From NCBI GenBank assembly GCA_026874595.1, contig CM049317.1, positions 33,943,901 to 34,007,900 of the forward strand: DNA of 64,000 bases, read 5' to 3'. Positions 47,801 through 59,134 of the stretch are shown piece after piece (positions within the stretch are counted from its first letter, which is position 1; each line of letters begins with the position of its first letter). The position numbers were made by a program, and so were the translations under genes. Origin of the DNA: Sipunculus nudus. Lineage: Eukaryota > Annelida > Sipuncula > Golfingiida > Sipunculidae. Below the pieces are notes generated by a model. It saw only the letters and a list, made by a program, of their open reading frames with translations, was not told where the DNA came from and did not search any database.

Positions 47801-50337
47801 CCCGTAAGTGTTTGTCACTATCGATATATGCTATATCCGGGAAATGTTTGTCATTATTAATATATGCTATATCATGGGTACGGGTTACCTGAACCCTTCG
47901 GGCATGAAATGCTCCAGTAAGTGTTTGTCACTATTAATATATGCTATGTCCAGGATACGGGTTACCCTAACCCTTCGGGCATGAAGTACTCCAGTAATTG
48001 TTAGTCATTATTAAAATGTGCTATATCCGGGAAACGGGTTACCCTAACCCTTCGGCATGAAATGATCCAGTAAGTTGTTGTCCCTATTGATATATGCTGT
48101 ATACGTGATGCGGGTTACCCTAACCCTTCGGGCATGAAATACTCCTGTGTGTGTCACTATTAATATATGCTATATCCAGGATACGGGTTACCCTAACCCT
48201 TCAGGCATGAAATACTCCCGTAAGGTTTTGTCACTATCAATATATGTTATATCCGGGATAGGGGTTACCCTAACCCTTCCTGCGTGAAATACTCCAGTAA
48301 GTGTTTGTCACTATAGATATATGCTATATCCGGTATACGGGGTACCCTAACGCTCCGGGCATTAGATACCCCAGTAGATGTTTGTCATTATTAATATGTG
48401 CTATATCCGGGATACGGGTAACCCTAACCCTTCGGGCATGAAGTACCCCAGTAATTGTTTGCCATTATTAATATGAGCTATACCCTAACCCTTCGAGCAT
48501 GAAAGACTCCAGTAAGTGTTTGTGACTATTCATATATGCTATATCCGGGATACGGGTTATCCTAACCCTTCGGGCATGAAATACTCCAGTAAGTGTTTGT
48601 GACTATTCATATATGCAATATCCGGGATGCGGGTTACCCTAACCCTTCGGGCATGAAAAACTCCTGTAAGTGTGTGTCACTGTTAATATATACTATATCC
48701 AGGATAGGGGTTAGCCTAACCTTTCGGGCATGAAATACTCCCGTAAGTGTTTGTCACTATCAATATATGCTATATCCGGGAAATGTTTGTCATTATTAAT
48801 ATATGCTATATCATGGGTACGGGTTACCTGAACCCTTCGGGCATGAAATACTCCTGTAAGTGTTTGTCACTATCAAAATATAATATATCCGGGATACGGG
48901 TTACCCTAACCCTTCGGGCATGAAATACTCCAGTATGTGTTTGTCACTATTGATATATGCTATATCCGGGATACGGGTTACCCTAACCCTTCGGGCAAGA
49001 GATAGTCAAGTAATTTTTTGTCCCTATTGATATATGCTATATCGGGGATACGGGGTACCCTAACGCTCCGGACATTAGATACCCCAGTAGATGTTTGTCA
49101 TTATTAATATGTGCTATATCCGGGATACGGGTAACCCTAACCGTTCGGGCATGAAGTACCCCAGTAATTGTTTGCCATTATTAATATGTGCTATACCCTA
49201 ACCCTTCGAGCATGAAATACTCCAGTAAGTGTTTGTGACTATTCATATATGCTATATCTGGGATACGGGTTACCCTAACCCTTCGGGCATGAAATACTCC
49301 AGTAAGTGTTTGTGACTATTCATATATGCTATATCCGGGATACGGGCTACCCTAACCCTCGGGCATGAAATAATCCAGTAAATTGTTGTCCCTATTGATA
49401 TAAGCTGTATCCGGGATGCGGGTAACCCTAACCCTTCGGGCATGAAAAACTCCTGTAAGTGTGTGTCACTGTTAATATATACTATATCCAGGATAGGGGT
49501 TAGCCTAACCTTTCGGGCATGAAATACTCCCGTAAGTGTTTGTCACTATCGATATATGCTATATCCGGGAAATGTTTGTCATTATTAATATATGCTATAT
49601 CATGGGTACGGGTTACCTGAACCCTTCGGGCATGAAATACTCCAGTAAGTGTTTGTCACTATTAATATATGCTATGTCCAGGATACGAGTTACCCTAACC
49701 CTTCGGGCATGAAGTACTCCAGTAATTGTTAGTCATTATTAAAATGTGCTATATCCGGGATACGGGTTACACTAAACCTTCGGGCATGAAATACTCCAGT
49801 AAGTGTTAGTGACTATTCATATATATTATATCCGGGATACGGGTTACCCTAACCCTTCGGGCATGAAGTACTCCAGTAATTGTTAGTCATTATTAAAATG
49901 TGCTATATCCGGGATACGGGTTACACTAAACCTTCGGGCATGAAATACTCCAGTAAGTGTTAGTGACTATTCATATATATTATATCCGGGATACGGGTTA
50001 CCCTAACCCTTTGGGCATGAATTACTCCACTAAGTGTTTGTCACTGTTCGGGGGTACAAGTCCCTAACCCTTCTGGCATGAAACACCCCAGTAAGTCTGT
50101 GTCACTAATAATATGTGCTTTATCCGGGATACGGGGCATTATAAACAGTCATAATATTACGACTCGTTGACATTACATAGCTTAATATATGGTGTGTACT
50201 CAGTATATTATTATGCAATCCTTTCAACTTAAATAAATTTCCTACACACATGCTTCTATACAATGTTTGAGCGGGCATCTTGTTAAATGAAGAATAAATT
50301 ACGCCATATACATATGAACGGTTAGTAGAGTTTTTCG

Positions 50338-51640
50338 GTGAAATGCGCACTGCGATCGCAGCTTAATATGACCAAAGGCATTTGCTACCGCGCATATCTG
50401 TTTGCTACTTTGCGACTGTTAATTGCTACCGCGCATATTGCTTTGAGTGTTCCTGTCCGAGCGACCTCTGGCAGCAAAGACTTGCACTACGTCAACAGTA
50501 GCAGATTTTGCGATCGCAAATTCTTAGTCCCCATTGCGGTCGCAGTGGACAGTAACTTGCGACCGCGCAGGTCTTTTTGCTACCGCGCACATTGCGCATT
50601 GCGATCGCAGCTTAATATGACCAAAGGCATTTGCTACCGCGCATATCTGTTTGCTACTTTGCGACTGTTAATTGCTACCGCGCATATTGCTTTGAGTGTT
50701 CCTGTCCGAGCGACCTCTGGCAGCAAAGACTTGCACTACGTTTTGCTATCGCGCACATTGCGCATTGCGCTCGCAGCTTAATATGACCAAAGGCATTTGC
50801 TACCGCGCATATCTGTTTGCTACTTTGCGACTATTAATTGCTACCGCGCATATTGCTTTGAGTGTTCCTGTCCGAGCGACCTCTGGCAGCAAAGACTTGC
50901 ACTACGTTTTGCTATCGCGCACATTGCGCATTGCGCTCGCAGCTTAATATGACCAAAGGCATTTGCTACCGCGCATATCTGTTTGCTACTTTGCGACTAT
51001 TAATTGCTACCGCGCATATTGCTTTGAGTGTTCCTGTCCGAGCGACATCTGCCAGCAAAGACTTGCACTACGTCAACAGTAGCAGATTTTGCGATCGCAA
51101 ATTCATAGTCCCCCTGGATAGCAAGGGACAGTAACTTGCGACCGCGCAGGTCTTTTTGCTACCGCGCACATTGCGCATTGCGATCGCAGCTTAATATGAC
51201 AAAAGGCATTTGCTACCGGGCATATCTGTTTGCTACTTTGCGACTGTTAATTGCTACCGTGCATATTGCTTTGAGTGTTCCTGTCCGAACGACCTCTGGC
51301 AGCAAAGACTTGCACTACGTCAACAGTCGCAGATTTTGCGATCGCAAATTCATAGTTCCCATTGGTAGCAATGACAGCCACTTGCTACCGCGCAGGTCTG
51401 ATTTGCTACCGCGCACTTTGCGCTACGAGCCGGTCTGTGCCTGATGGTAGCAAGTCCGGTGGCTGTTCAGTGCGCGATGTGGCAAGCTATGCACAAGAGT
51501 AGCAAATGCTACCGTGCGACTGCCATTTGCTACCGCGCACTTTGCGCTGAATAGCCGCTGAGAGCAGAATGGTAGCAAATTGAGTGGAAGCTGAGTGCGC
51601 GTTGTGCCGGGCTATGCGCAATGGTAGCAAAGAATCCCAG
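50338..51640. repeat. Satellite array C, units of 166 bp and about 249 bp
   Basis: The marker 'gcttaatatgac' recurs at 50361, 50610, 50776, 50942 and 51189, giving spacings 249, 166, 166 and 247. The long form has an extra 83-bp segment, so lengths are two and three times 83. It is rich in GCGATCGC, 'accgcgca' and 'tttgctacc'. After 51400 the units decay and 'ggtagcaaa' appears on the opposite strand. Open frames here are by-products of the repeat. Confidence 0.92.
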
Positions 51641-51744
51641 GGATAAGTCTGGAAAACCGACAGTTCCCCGCATATATGCAAACCGCTCTTGGGCTATGTG
51701 CACAGATGCCTAAAACCCAAAAGCAACTGTAGGTGGTGCAGCTG

Positions 51745-52040
51745 TAGGTGGTGCCACAACGAAACTATCCAAGATGTATGGCTATGCACAATAGCTGATA
51801 TGTCAAATCACTCCTGGGAAATAGGCACGGACATAGACTTTGCAAAATTATTGTGGATGGCGCCACTATTCTTATGTAGACAAAGCTAACCGAGATGTAT
51901 AGATATGCACTGTTTCAGGCAGATATATGAAATCCCTCCAGAGAAATAAACAGGGACATTCGTTGTTCAGAAGTCATTGTAGGTGGCGCCACCAGTCTTG
52001 CATACAAAAAAAGCCATCAAAGATGCTTTTACAGGTCAAT
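51745..52040. repeat. Degenerate tandem repeat, about 125-bp units
   Basis: Three starts share 'gtaggtggtgccac' or 'gt.g.tggcgccac', followed by 'agatgtat.g.tatgcac' and 'gaaata..cagg.acat' blocks. Confidence 0.6.
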
Positions 52041-54750
52041 ATTTTGGGCTGATACACCAAACTTCTCTTAGGTCCGGTGCACAATTGAGGGAGGCAGTTG
52101 CCCCAGTGAACCGAAACTAAACCTGCTTTAAATCTGCCATAATCATGCCGATTTTTATATAAAAAAATCGTTTCAGAGCGTAGTAATGGGTAGTAAGGCG
52201 TGGGCATCTTAGCAGATCGTGTTAGGAGCGTACAAGAACATGGAGAAACATCGAAGAATGCAATGGAGCGTAACGGGCCAATCGTATTCCATGTTTCCTC
52301 TGTGGAGTGACTGGACAAGCTGACAATCGTGTTTAATCACCCTACTATATCTTAACAGAAAGCAACAAAGAGTAACAGATTTATGAACGTAAGGGAATGC
52401 AAGCGAGTGTAGGAAATCTTGATTATCGTAAAAGATCGCAAGGGATAATCAAAGAATCGTAACCGCTCTCATAGAATGGTAAGAATCTGTTATTTAATCA
52501 TGATAGATCTCGTCCAGGACCCTATAAAACGTATCGTATCATAACTAAGCGTATAAAACCGTAAAAGACGCCAACAATCAGGAAAAAATTAACATAATTT
52601 CACGTCCATGAAGATCTAATTGATCTAGATCGGATCTGATCGGCATAACCGTGGCCTTATGTAAACCGAGCTTTACCACTTTCATTTACGGCTCATCACG
52701 TTCAGCAAGATCGTAGGAGGAAATGGTAGCCTTGACCGTAGGACAACGCAGGGGGGGCTTGAATGAACATGGATGGTCGTGTGGGTCCACTTTCTCTTTG
52801 AATTTCTCAAAAAGAACGGAACAGAACGTCTCCCCGGATATAGCACGTGCACCTTGGGGCACCCTAGATGGAACTGATTTGGCCTGTCAAACCCTAGATA
52901 TGGCCCAAGGTAAATGTTCTTGTCTTCCAAGAATGTGTCCAGTGCCTTAGAATACCGTAGGAAAACGCGGATGCATATGATTACCGTGACGCTACCGCGA
53001 CACTTCCGTAGGTGAATGTAGGTAACAGTAGTGGTACCCTATCGAGAACGTGGCGAGATCTATGAAGAACGGGGCATATCGACCTTCTACTAAGGCAGGC
53101 CACGTTTACCTGTAGGAGAACGTGGTAATAACCGTCGCAATGCCGTAGCAGCACCGTAAATGGACGTTAAACCGTTGAGAGTACTGCGAACGTAACGAGA
53201 ACGCCTTGTCCAGTTTCACCACGTGCCTTCCCGACACTACCACGTTCTGGTTAGCCTTGGTTGAAGAGCAAGACACCGTAGTGGTAGCGTCATATCGACC
53301 CTCTGGCATTACGACCAGATCACTAGCACCAGAGTGTCATGACATCTATGTCTGAGGAACGAATTAATGAAGATGCAAATATTTTTGTCATTTCTGACAA
53401 CGCTTCATGGCCAACAGGTACACTGTTAATCAATATAAACCAGACCAATCGTTAGCATTTTTTGTGTACTTTCTAATAATACCAAACATAAGCGAGAAAA
53501 GTTCCGCTTTAACCCAGCACATTGGTTAACCCTTTGGCGTGTTTGTTGAATTTATGACCGCATGAACACAAGCATGGCTCGCACGGGTTACAGGACGCAG
53601 GCAGCTTGCAGGCAATACACCTTGGAGACGGTGTTTCAGTTTGGGTTGTGAGCTCACATGTATACTATTGAGTAAATTCATTATTTTTAGCATAATATTG
53701 AGATTATGGGCCGTTTACCACGATACGAATGCAACCTGATGCAAGACCACTGCGATACATTCTTAGATATAACTTATATCACGACTCGAGTAGACTTACC
53801 AGCCCAATTATCCGATTGCCTACTGAGTCGGGTTGTCACGGCTACCGTAGTGGCAGATGAGACCTGGGCTTTAGATAGGCAAATTGATACCACACATTAT
53901 TGGCCAGCTTCGGGAGTAGGTATTAGTGCGTAGCTATCAGCTAGAAGGAAATCCAATACAAATGTTTAGCTGGGGACTAAAATATTTTCAATAATAAGGG
54001 GTTTTTTTTATAAAGCCATTAGCAGTGTGAAGCGCTGGGGAAACCTCCATGTTTGTGTTAGTTTAGCAGGGGTAATCACTCGGGAGTAACTACTAGCTAC
54101 AAGGAAGCCCTACACAAATGTATTTGCTGAGCAGGGATGGCCCTCAAGCCTTGCTGAACCTTTACTGACCAATATTCCATCGCATCGGCTTATATTGTGG
54201 TCATCCTTTGCAATCAAGTCATTTTGTGTAGTGATTGAATATACGTTTCAGTTCTGTTTTAATGACTGAACATTCTAGGCATTTTTGTAATTATTGGTGG
54301 TGACAGGAATTACGCAAAATGACTTCACCAAATGATTGATTTTACAGATTGACTCTAAAATGTTTACTCTAGTAGCTTTACAAGGCTGCCAAAATATCAT
54401 ATTTTATAAGCCTGCCAAATATCTGAGTAAACGCCGCGTGATTTGTATCACGAACACAATGACAAAATGCAGCTTTTTACTACTTTAAAAAGTCCCACGG
54501 AAAATACTTGGTCTGAAGATGAATGCAAAGACTATAACGCAATATATATTGGTTTATACTAGTATATGTTTCAATTTCGAAAATATTGAGATGGCCCATC
54601 TGTTTTATTTATTTGTACGCGTATTTTCTTAATTTAGTTTGGGACTCATACATACGAATTGTATTGCCTTGCAGTAATTTCGAGATTACAGATGATTGTT
54701 TTTTTAAGCGTTCCTACAAACATGATTTGACCCCTTTGATCTCCATCTAA
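52041..54750. other. Spacer with oligonucleotide-biased patch; no gene
   Basis: The segment 52160-53320 is unusually rich in 'cgtaa', 'gaacgt' and 'accgta' words and lacks the usual AT richness. It looks like a very old tandem repeat. A copy of dispersed repeat X lies at 53341-53475. Degenerate duplicates ('cgggagta...ctagc...aggaa') lie near 53910 and 54080. Confidence 0.4.
53341..53475 (+). repeat. Dispersed repeat family X, copy 3 (partial)
   Basis: Shares 'gatgcaaatatt', 'catttctgacaac', 'ccaacaggtac' and 'taaaccagaccaatcgttag' with the copies at 3.3 and 4.65 kb. Confidence 0.6.
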
Positions 54751-54776
54751 ACACCCTTCTATATATATATAGAAGG
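54751..54776. repeat. Perfect palindrome upstream of the Penelope fragment
   Basis: CCTTCTATATATATAGAAGG-type inverted repeat without spacer, about 100 bp before the Penelope frame. Confidence 0.8.
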
Positions 54777-54879
54777 TAGTGTTACCCTCCGATGTAAAGT
54801 GCTCTATGGCCTACAGACTAGGCCAGAGCGGTATAACTCTGAAGAAAATCCACAATCCATACCCCCCCCCCCCCCCCCC

Positions 54880-55669
54880 CAGCTATTATTAGGCAGATAC
54901 CTATGATGATCAGCAAACGTGTATCTAACAACTCCTGCAATGAAGAGCTATTTATGAAAGCCAAACCCATGTATGACAAAGCTTTAGCGAAAAGCGGGTT
55001 CTCAGAAAGCTTAAAATATGTTGAACCTACAGTGAAAAGCAAAAGAAACAGTAAAAGGAAAATAACATGGTTCAATCCCCCCTACAGCCGTCATGAAAAA
55101 ACCAACATTGGCAGACAATTCATGAAACTAGTTGACAAACACTTCCCTAAACATAACAGGTACCACAGGTTATTCAACAGGAACAATTTGAAAATCAGCT
55201 ATAGCTGTCTACCCAACATGTCTAACCTGATCAGCAAACATGATATGAAGGTTTTAAATACTGACAATGCTGTGAATGTACCTCAAAAACAATGTAACTG
55301 CCGTAAAAAAGACGAATGTCCTACGAATGGTCAGTGTCAGCTGAGATGCATTGTCTATAAGGCAACAGTTAGAACATACAATGACAAGAAACACTACATA
55401 GGATGTACTGAAGGTAATTTCAACACAAGATACAATAACCACAAGCAATCCTTTCTTAACAGATCCCACTCTAAAAAACTGAATTGTCTAAACACATTTG
55501 GTCACTAAAAGACAACATTATCAATTACAAGCTCTCCTGGGAAATATCTGCCAAGGCAGCACCTTACTCCTGTGGGACCAGGAAGTGTGATCTCAGCTTG
55601 TCTGAAAAGCTACTTATAGCAACGCCCCCCCCCCCCCCCTCCTGGATCATTGTGGAACTCAAGAGCTGA
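54880..55669 (+). pseudogene. Penelope-like element, C-terminal part with GIY-YIG endonuclease
   Basis: The frame starts at the end of a C-homopolymer ('AIIRQIP', then 'MMISKRVSNNSCNEELF'). It runs through 'ITWFNPPYSRHEKTNIGRQF', 'LVDKHFPKHNRYHRLFNRN' and 'ISYSCLPNMSNLI', a Cys-rich 'CNCRKKDECPTNGQCQLRC' and the GIY-YIG block 'VYKATV...HYIGCTEGNFNTRYNNHKQSF'. A frameshift in an A-run near 55478 moves the rest ('TELSKHIWSLKDNIINYKLSW', 'CDLSLSEKLLIA') to another frame. This is the linker plus endonuclease of a Penelope retroelement. The reverse transcriptase half is absent. Confidence 0.88.
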
Positions 55670-56387
55670 AATTCTCTCTAAGTGCCGCCACTTAAACAAA
55701 TTCACTCTGAAATGTTTTAAAATCTAACATTCATACTAATTTCTACGCCCCCCCCCCCCACCAACCACGATGATCCGCTGGGCAGACTCATCTGTTCAGG
55801 TGGTTGCTCTCTCACTGCTGGCTCGTGGAGTCCATTGGATGACAGGAAAGTTAAACTTTTTCCTGGTCTAATGGGCTTTACGACCTTCAGCTGGGAGACC
55901 TGCACCACTTGGTATGAGTATAGTACATTTGCCTTTTATATTCCTTTTACATTGTATATTTGCCTTTTGAATTGTATTTTTTCATAGTATATGTGTATTG
56001 TGTATTTATATCATATGTGTATACTAGCGAAATGTTACTGTACCCAGGACCCTATTAAATATCAGCTTACTTGCTAATGGGCTTCCTGGAAAAATATATT
56101 TGTAGTAATGATAATCATTAAAACCACAATAAACCTCTGTGCCCTGTTATGTTCCAGTATCGCACTGGTACCCCCGCCCAATCCTATTGAGCCCCCGAGA
56201 ACAATAGGATCAGTGTCAGTCATTAAATGTTCCCCACAATACACACAAAGCATAATCTCGTAATCTCGTAAAGTCTCGGCTTTTCAAACCACGCCGTTAG
56301 CTTCATTCTAACAACATTCACCTGATGATCGGGTCGCATTCCGTAAAACAGACTGTTGTGAATTTACAGTGTTGTTTTTCTTCAGAG

Positions 56388-56450
<63 letters not shown>

Positions 56451-57318
56451 TATGTTAATGAAGAGATATGTTTCTTATAAGCGGATTAAAGCCTAACAAC
56501 CAGTAGCTTCCACTCCCATCCAACATTGGTGCTGCGCCCAACACTGTTACACACGAACTCCCACGGGAGAGAGAAATTACAGTTTGAGACACAAACTACC
56601 TAGAGGGAGCATTATCCATTTTTTTACAGAGAAATTTTGAGAGAGACAATCCAAGAGTGTAGTTACAGAAGCCCCCCCCCCCCCCCCCCCGAAATAACGA
56701 CCCTCGGTCAAACCATTTCTTTTTCATTTTCACCATTCTAGTTTGGATAAGATTATTTTGATCTCAAAAACCAAATTCACAAACATTCCGCAATTTACTT
56801 TTATGTAGGCTAATACTTATGACTTATGGTTAGGCAATAGATGCATACTTAATAATATATTTGTCAAAATGAGATAAGTAGGAAAGGTTATTGAGGAGAA
56901 ATATAAACAAAATAAAAAATCTAAAAGACAGAAATCTAGAAATCGTTAAATTAATAGGGCACTCTCCATTGCTCAGACGCTGACATTCAGTTTCATGTAT
57001 GGTTGTAGGAAACCAGAGGATCAAAACCACTGACCTTGGTCACTACAGCCCACTCTCATTGTCACGCCGGGAAAAGAATTCTGGTCTCCAGCAAAGAGAG
57101 AGATGAGCGTTTCATCACTCAACCATTCAGCCTCTGCTACACTTATATTGGAATTATGTATTAAATGTTGTACTAACCATCACGTCCAATCAACTTGAAA
57201 AAAAAATATGATCATATTTCTGTTAGAAAGAAAAGTCTTTAATTGACAGAAGGAGGTAGCATTAATACTTTACAGCTAGGATATCCGACATCATTTTCTG
57301 GCGTGGAGGAAAACAAAT
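55670..57318. other. Penelope 3' region and spacer
   Basis: C-homopolymers at 55747-55760 and 56672-56690. An 8-bp-stem hairpin (tcctattg...caataggat) lies at 56181-56213. A hammerhead-like motif lies at 56310-56378 and (TA)n at 56391-56448. No further coding sequence was recognised. Confidence 0.5.
56310..56378 (+). ncRNA. Hammerhead-ribozyme-like motif, core mutated
   Basis: In order: ATTCAC (stem I), CTGATGA (conserved core), CGG...CCG (stem II), TAAA where GAAA is expected, CAG-A-CTG (very short stem III), TT, then GTGAAT (stem I return). Further AACAAC/GTTGTT pairing extends stem I. Hammerheads with tiny stem III are known in Penelope-like retroelements. The changed G of GAAA, a catalytic base, suggests an inactive copy. 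Confidence 0.45.
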
Positions 57319-57659
57319 GGTTCATGTATGACTCGTTATGTTGGCATGCTAAATGCCATATTTACTTATCAATAAACATATATTACGTTTTTATAGGAGA
57401 ATATATATTTTGGAATCGAACAAAATGGTTAAAATAGTTATATAATCATAACATAGTGTGCGATTTGTGATATTATTTGAATATATACGTGAATATATAA
57501 CGATAAATGTAATAAGTAGGAAAAGGAATCAATTAGTGTGTATTAGAAATAAAATTCATATATCATAATTTCGTCTAGCCACGTTAAATTGTCATTACAT
57601 CAAATGCAATTCGTGTGGAAAACGTTCTCTAAACTTCACTGCCATTTTACTATAAACAG

Positions 57660-58345
57660 TATTGGGATGAAGGCGTTCCACTATTGTTATTTGCGGTCAG
57701 AGAGATTCCGTACATTAATCGCTTGGGTTCACTTTGTTTGAACTTGTGTTTGTTAACACAATAAGGGGTCCTTTAAAAGTGATCAAATATCAATGGGTCA
57801 ATGAACAGAGTATAAAGTGGAACGTTTTGGATTATGTGGTCATATTCAATGAAAGGTTAAACGATGCATGTGACCTAGCTAGACAAATCTTGGCAAAAGC
57901 ACAGACTAAACTGAAAACATGGTATGACAAAAAGGCTAGGGATCAAGAATTCAGGGTGGGAGATAAAGTATTGGCATTGTTACCAGGTAGAGACGGTCCA
58001 TTGCAAGCACGGTATCATGGACCCTATGACATTCACAGAAAAATCAGTAATGTTAATTATGTAATCAAAACTACAGACAGGCGTAAAGAAACTCAGTTGT
58101 GTCATGTAAACATGTCCAAACCATATTTCGATAGAGATGACACACAAGTGAATCCAGCTTGTTAAGTATCTTTTGTTGATGAAACAAACGAAACTGACAA
58201 TATGTTTAGAGATTTTGATACAAGTTAATTCACGAATGAAATGCCAAAATTGGGTAATTCAGAGATTCTGGCAAATCTGGATGTAAAATTAAGGTATCTT
58301 TCGTCTAAAGAATCACGAGAGTTATCAGAAGTGATAAGGAAATAT
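57660..58345 (+). pseudogene. Ty3-type LTR retrotransposon pol fragment: integrase C-terminus, copy 1
   Basis: The frame gives 'YWDEGVPLLLFAVREIPY' (end of the integrase catalytic core). After a frameshift it continues 'FELVFVNTIRGPLKVIKYQW', 'QTKLKTWYDKKARDQEFRVG' and 'DKVLALLPGRDG', then the GPY/F module 'LQARYHGPYDIHRK' and 'QLCHVNMSKPYF'. GPY/F marks Ty3/gypsy-type integrases. A TAA at about 58163 stops it where copy 2 reads on. Downstream 'ILANLDVKLRYLSSKESREL' looks like the linker before a reverse transcriptase, so integrase may precede RT as in Gmr1-type elements. The miniature LTR element at 58346 cuts it off. Confidence 0.82.
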
Positions 58346-58776
58346 TGTTACGGGGTGCACATAAAAGCGGACCGAACTGTCTCGCTAGTGAAGCTTGCTT
58401 TCTAGCGAAGCGGTTGGTTCGTCGGACTTGTACGCCACCGACATGGGTTCGAAACCGGGATCGGCCCAGGATTTTTCCCCTAAACAATTTGTCCTCGTAA
58501 CAAAGTCGGGGCTCGTCTAACGTGACGATTAACTTTGTGGGCCAAGGTATAAGCTCACCAAAGAGTAACTCCTGGGATAATTAGTATTGTTCTGATAGCA
58601 GAACGCTCTTAAGAGGGGTGTGTTACGGGGTGACATAAAAGCAAACCGAACTGTCTCGCTAGTGAAGTTTGCTTTTCTAGCGAAGCGGCTGGTACTCCGG
58701 ACTTGTGCGCCACCGACATGGGTTCGACTACCAGATCGGCACAGTATTTTCCCCTGAGCAATTTGTCTTCGTAACA
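58346..58776. mobile_element. Miniature LTR element (TRIM-like) with tRNA-like LTRs, copy B
   Basis: The direct repeats are 58346-58502 and 58621-58776 with TGTTACGGGG...CGTAACA ends. The 118-bp interior starts with a mutated primer site (TCGGGGCTCGTC) and ends with 'aagagggg'. Both LTRs keep the tRNA-like block: A box TAGCGAAGCGG and, in LTR1, B box GGTTCGAAACC, which fits the consensus fully. It interrupts the Ty3 fragment. No clear target duplication is visible (flanks 'gaaatat' and 'aagaaaa'), so one flank may have been rearranged. Confidence 0.85.
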
Positions 58777-59134
58777 AAGAAAAAAATCAGCCGGGTCAGT
58801 GATTTGTACGATCTATCTCCAGTGAATTAACAAATGGTTTGCCAGTGTCTAATTATATACAAATCGCACTTAAAGAGGCATTAAGCTGCTAATTTCATTA
58901 CGTTTGTTCACATTAGAACTACCAGAAAGGCATTTAAAGTGAGTTGAATACACGAGACGGAATGAACACCTGAAACAGAATAAAAACCAGTTATGAGGAC
59001 TACATACTCTTGACGTTGCTAGAAAGAAGTTGGCCAAGATTAACATTCTTGATAATATGTAGAAATGAATAACTTTATCATATAAAAAACAAAGGACGGA
59101 GTGGAGCAAATACTAATGTACACGATTACCTTAC

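Larger units (their letters stand above)
40640..50140. repeat. Satellite array B, about 76-bp units, roughly 120 copies
   Basis: The unit is 'agtgtttgtcactattaata' + 'tatgctatatccgggatacg' + 'ggttaccctaacccttcggg' + 'catgaaatactcc'. Each unit contains GGGTTACCCTAACCC, an inverted repeat holding one and a half telomere-type CCCTAA motifs. Long-range periods exist: about 1.9-2.0 kb between 41.2-42.9 and 43.2-44.9 kb, and 1728 bp between 47.0-47.9 and 48.8-49.6 kb. It is non-coding. Confidence 0.97.

Noticed and set aside
40640-50140. Short frames repeating 'ICYIR...GYPNPSG' in array B
   Set aside because: Frame-by-chance translations of the 76-bp unit, interrupted wherever unit length varies.
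40640-50140. True telomere
   Set aside because: CCCTAACCC occurs once per 76-bp unit; there is no (TTAGGG)n run.
50338-51444. Frames of up to 147 codons in array C
   Set aside because: Each reads the 166/249-bp unit and breaks at unit borders because 166 is not a multiple of three.
32820-51640. CRISPR array
   Set aside because: Repeats are tandem satellites with related, not unique, spacers of about 80-120 bp, in eukaryotic DNA without cas genes.
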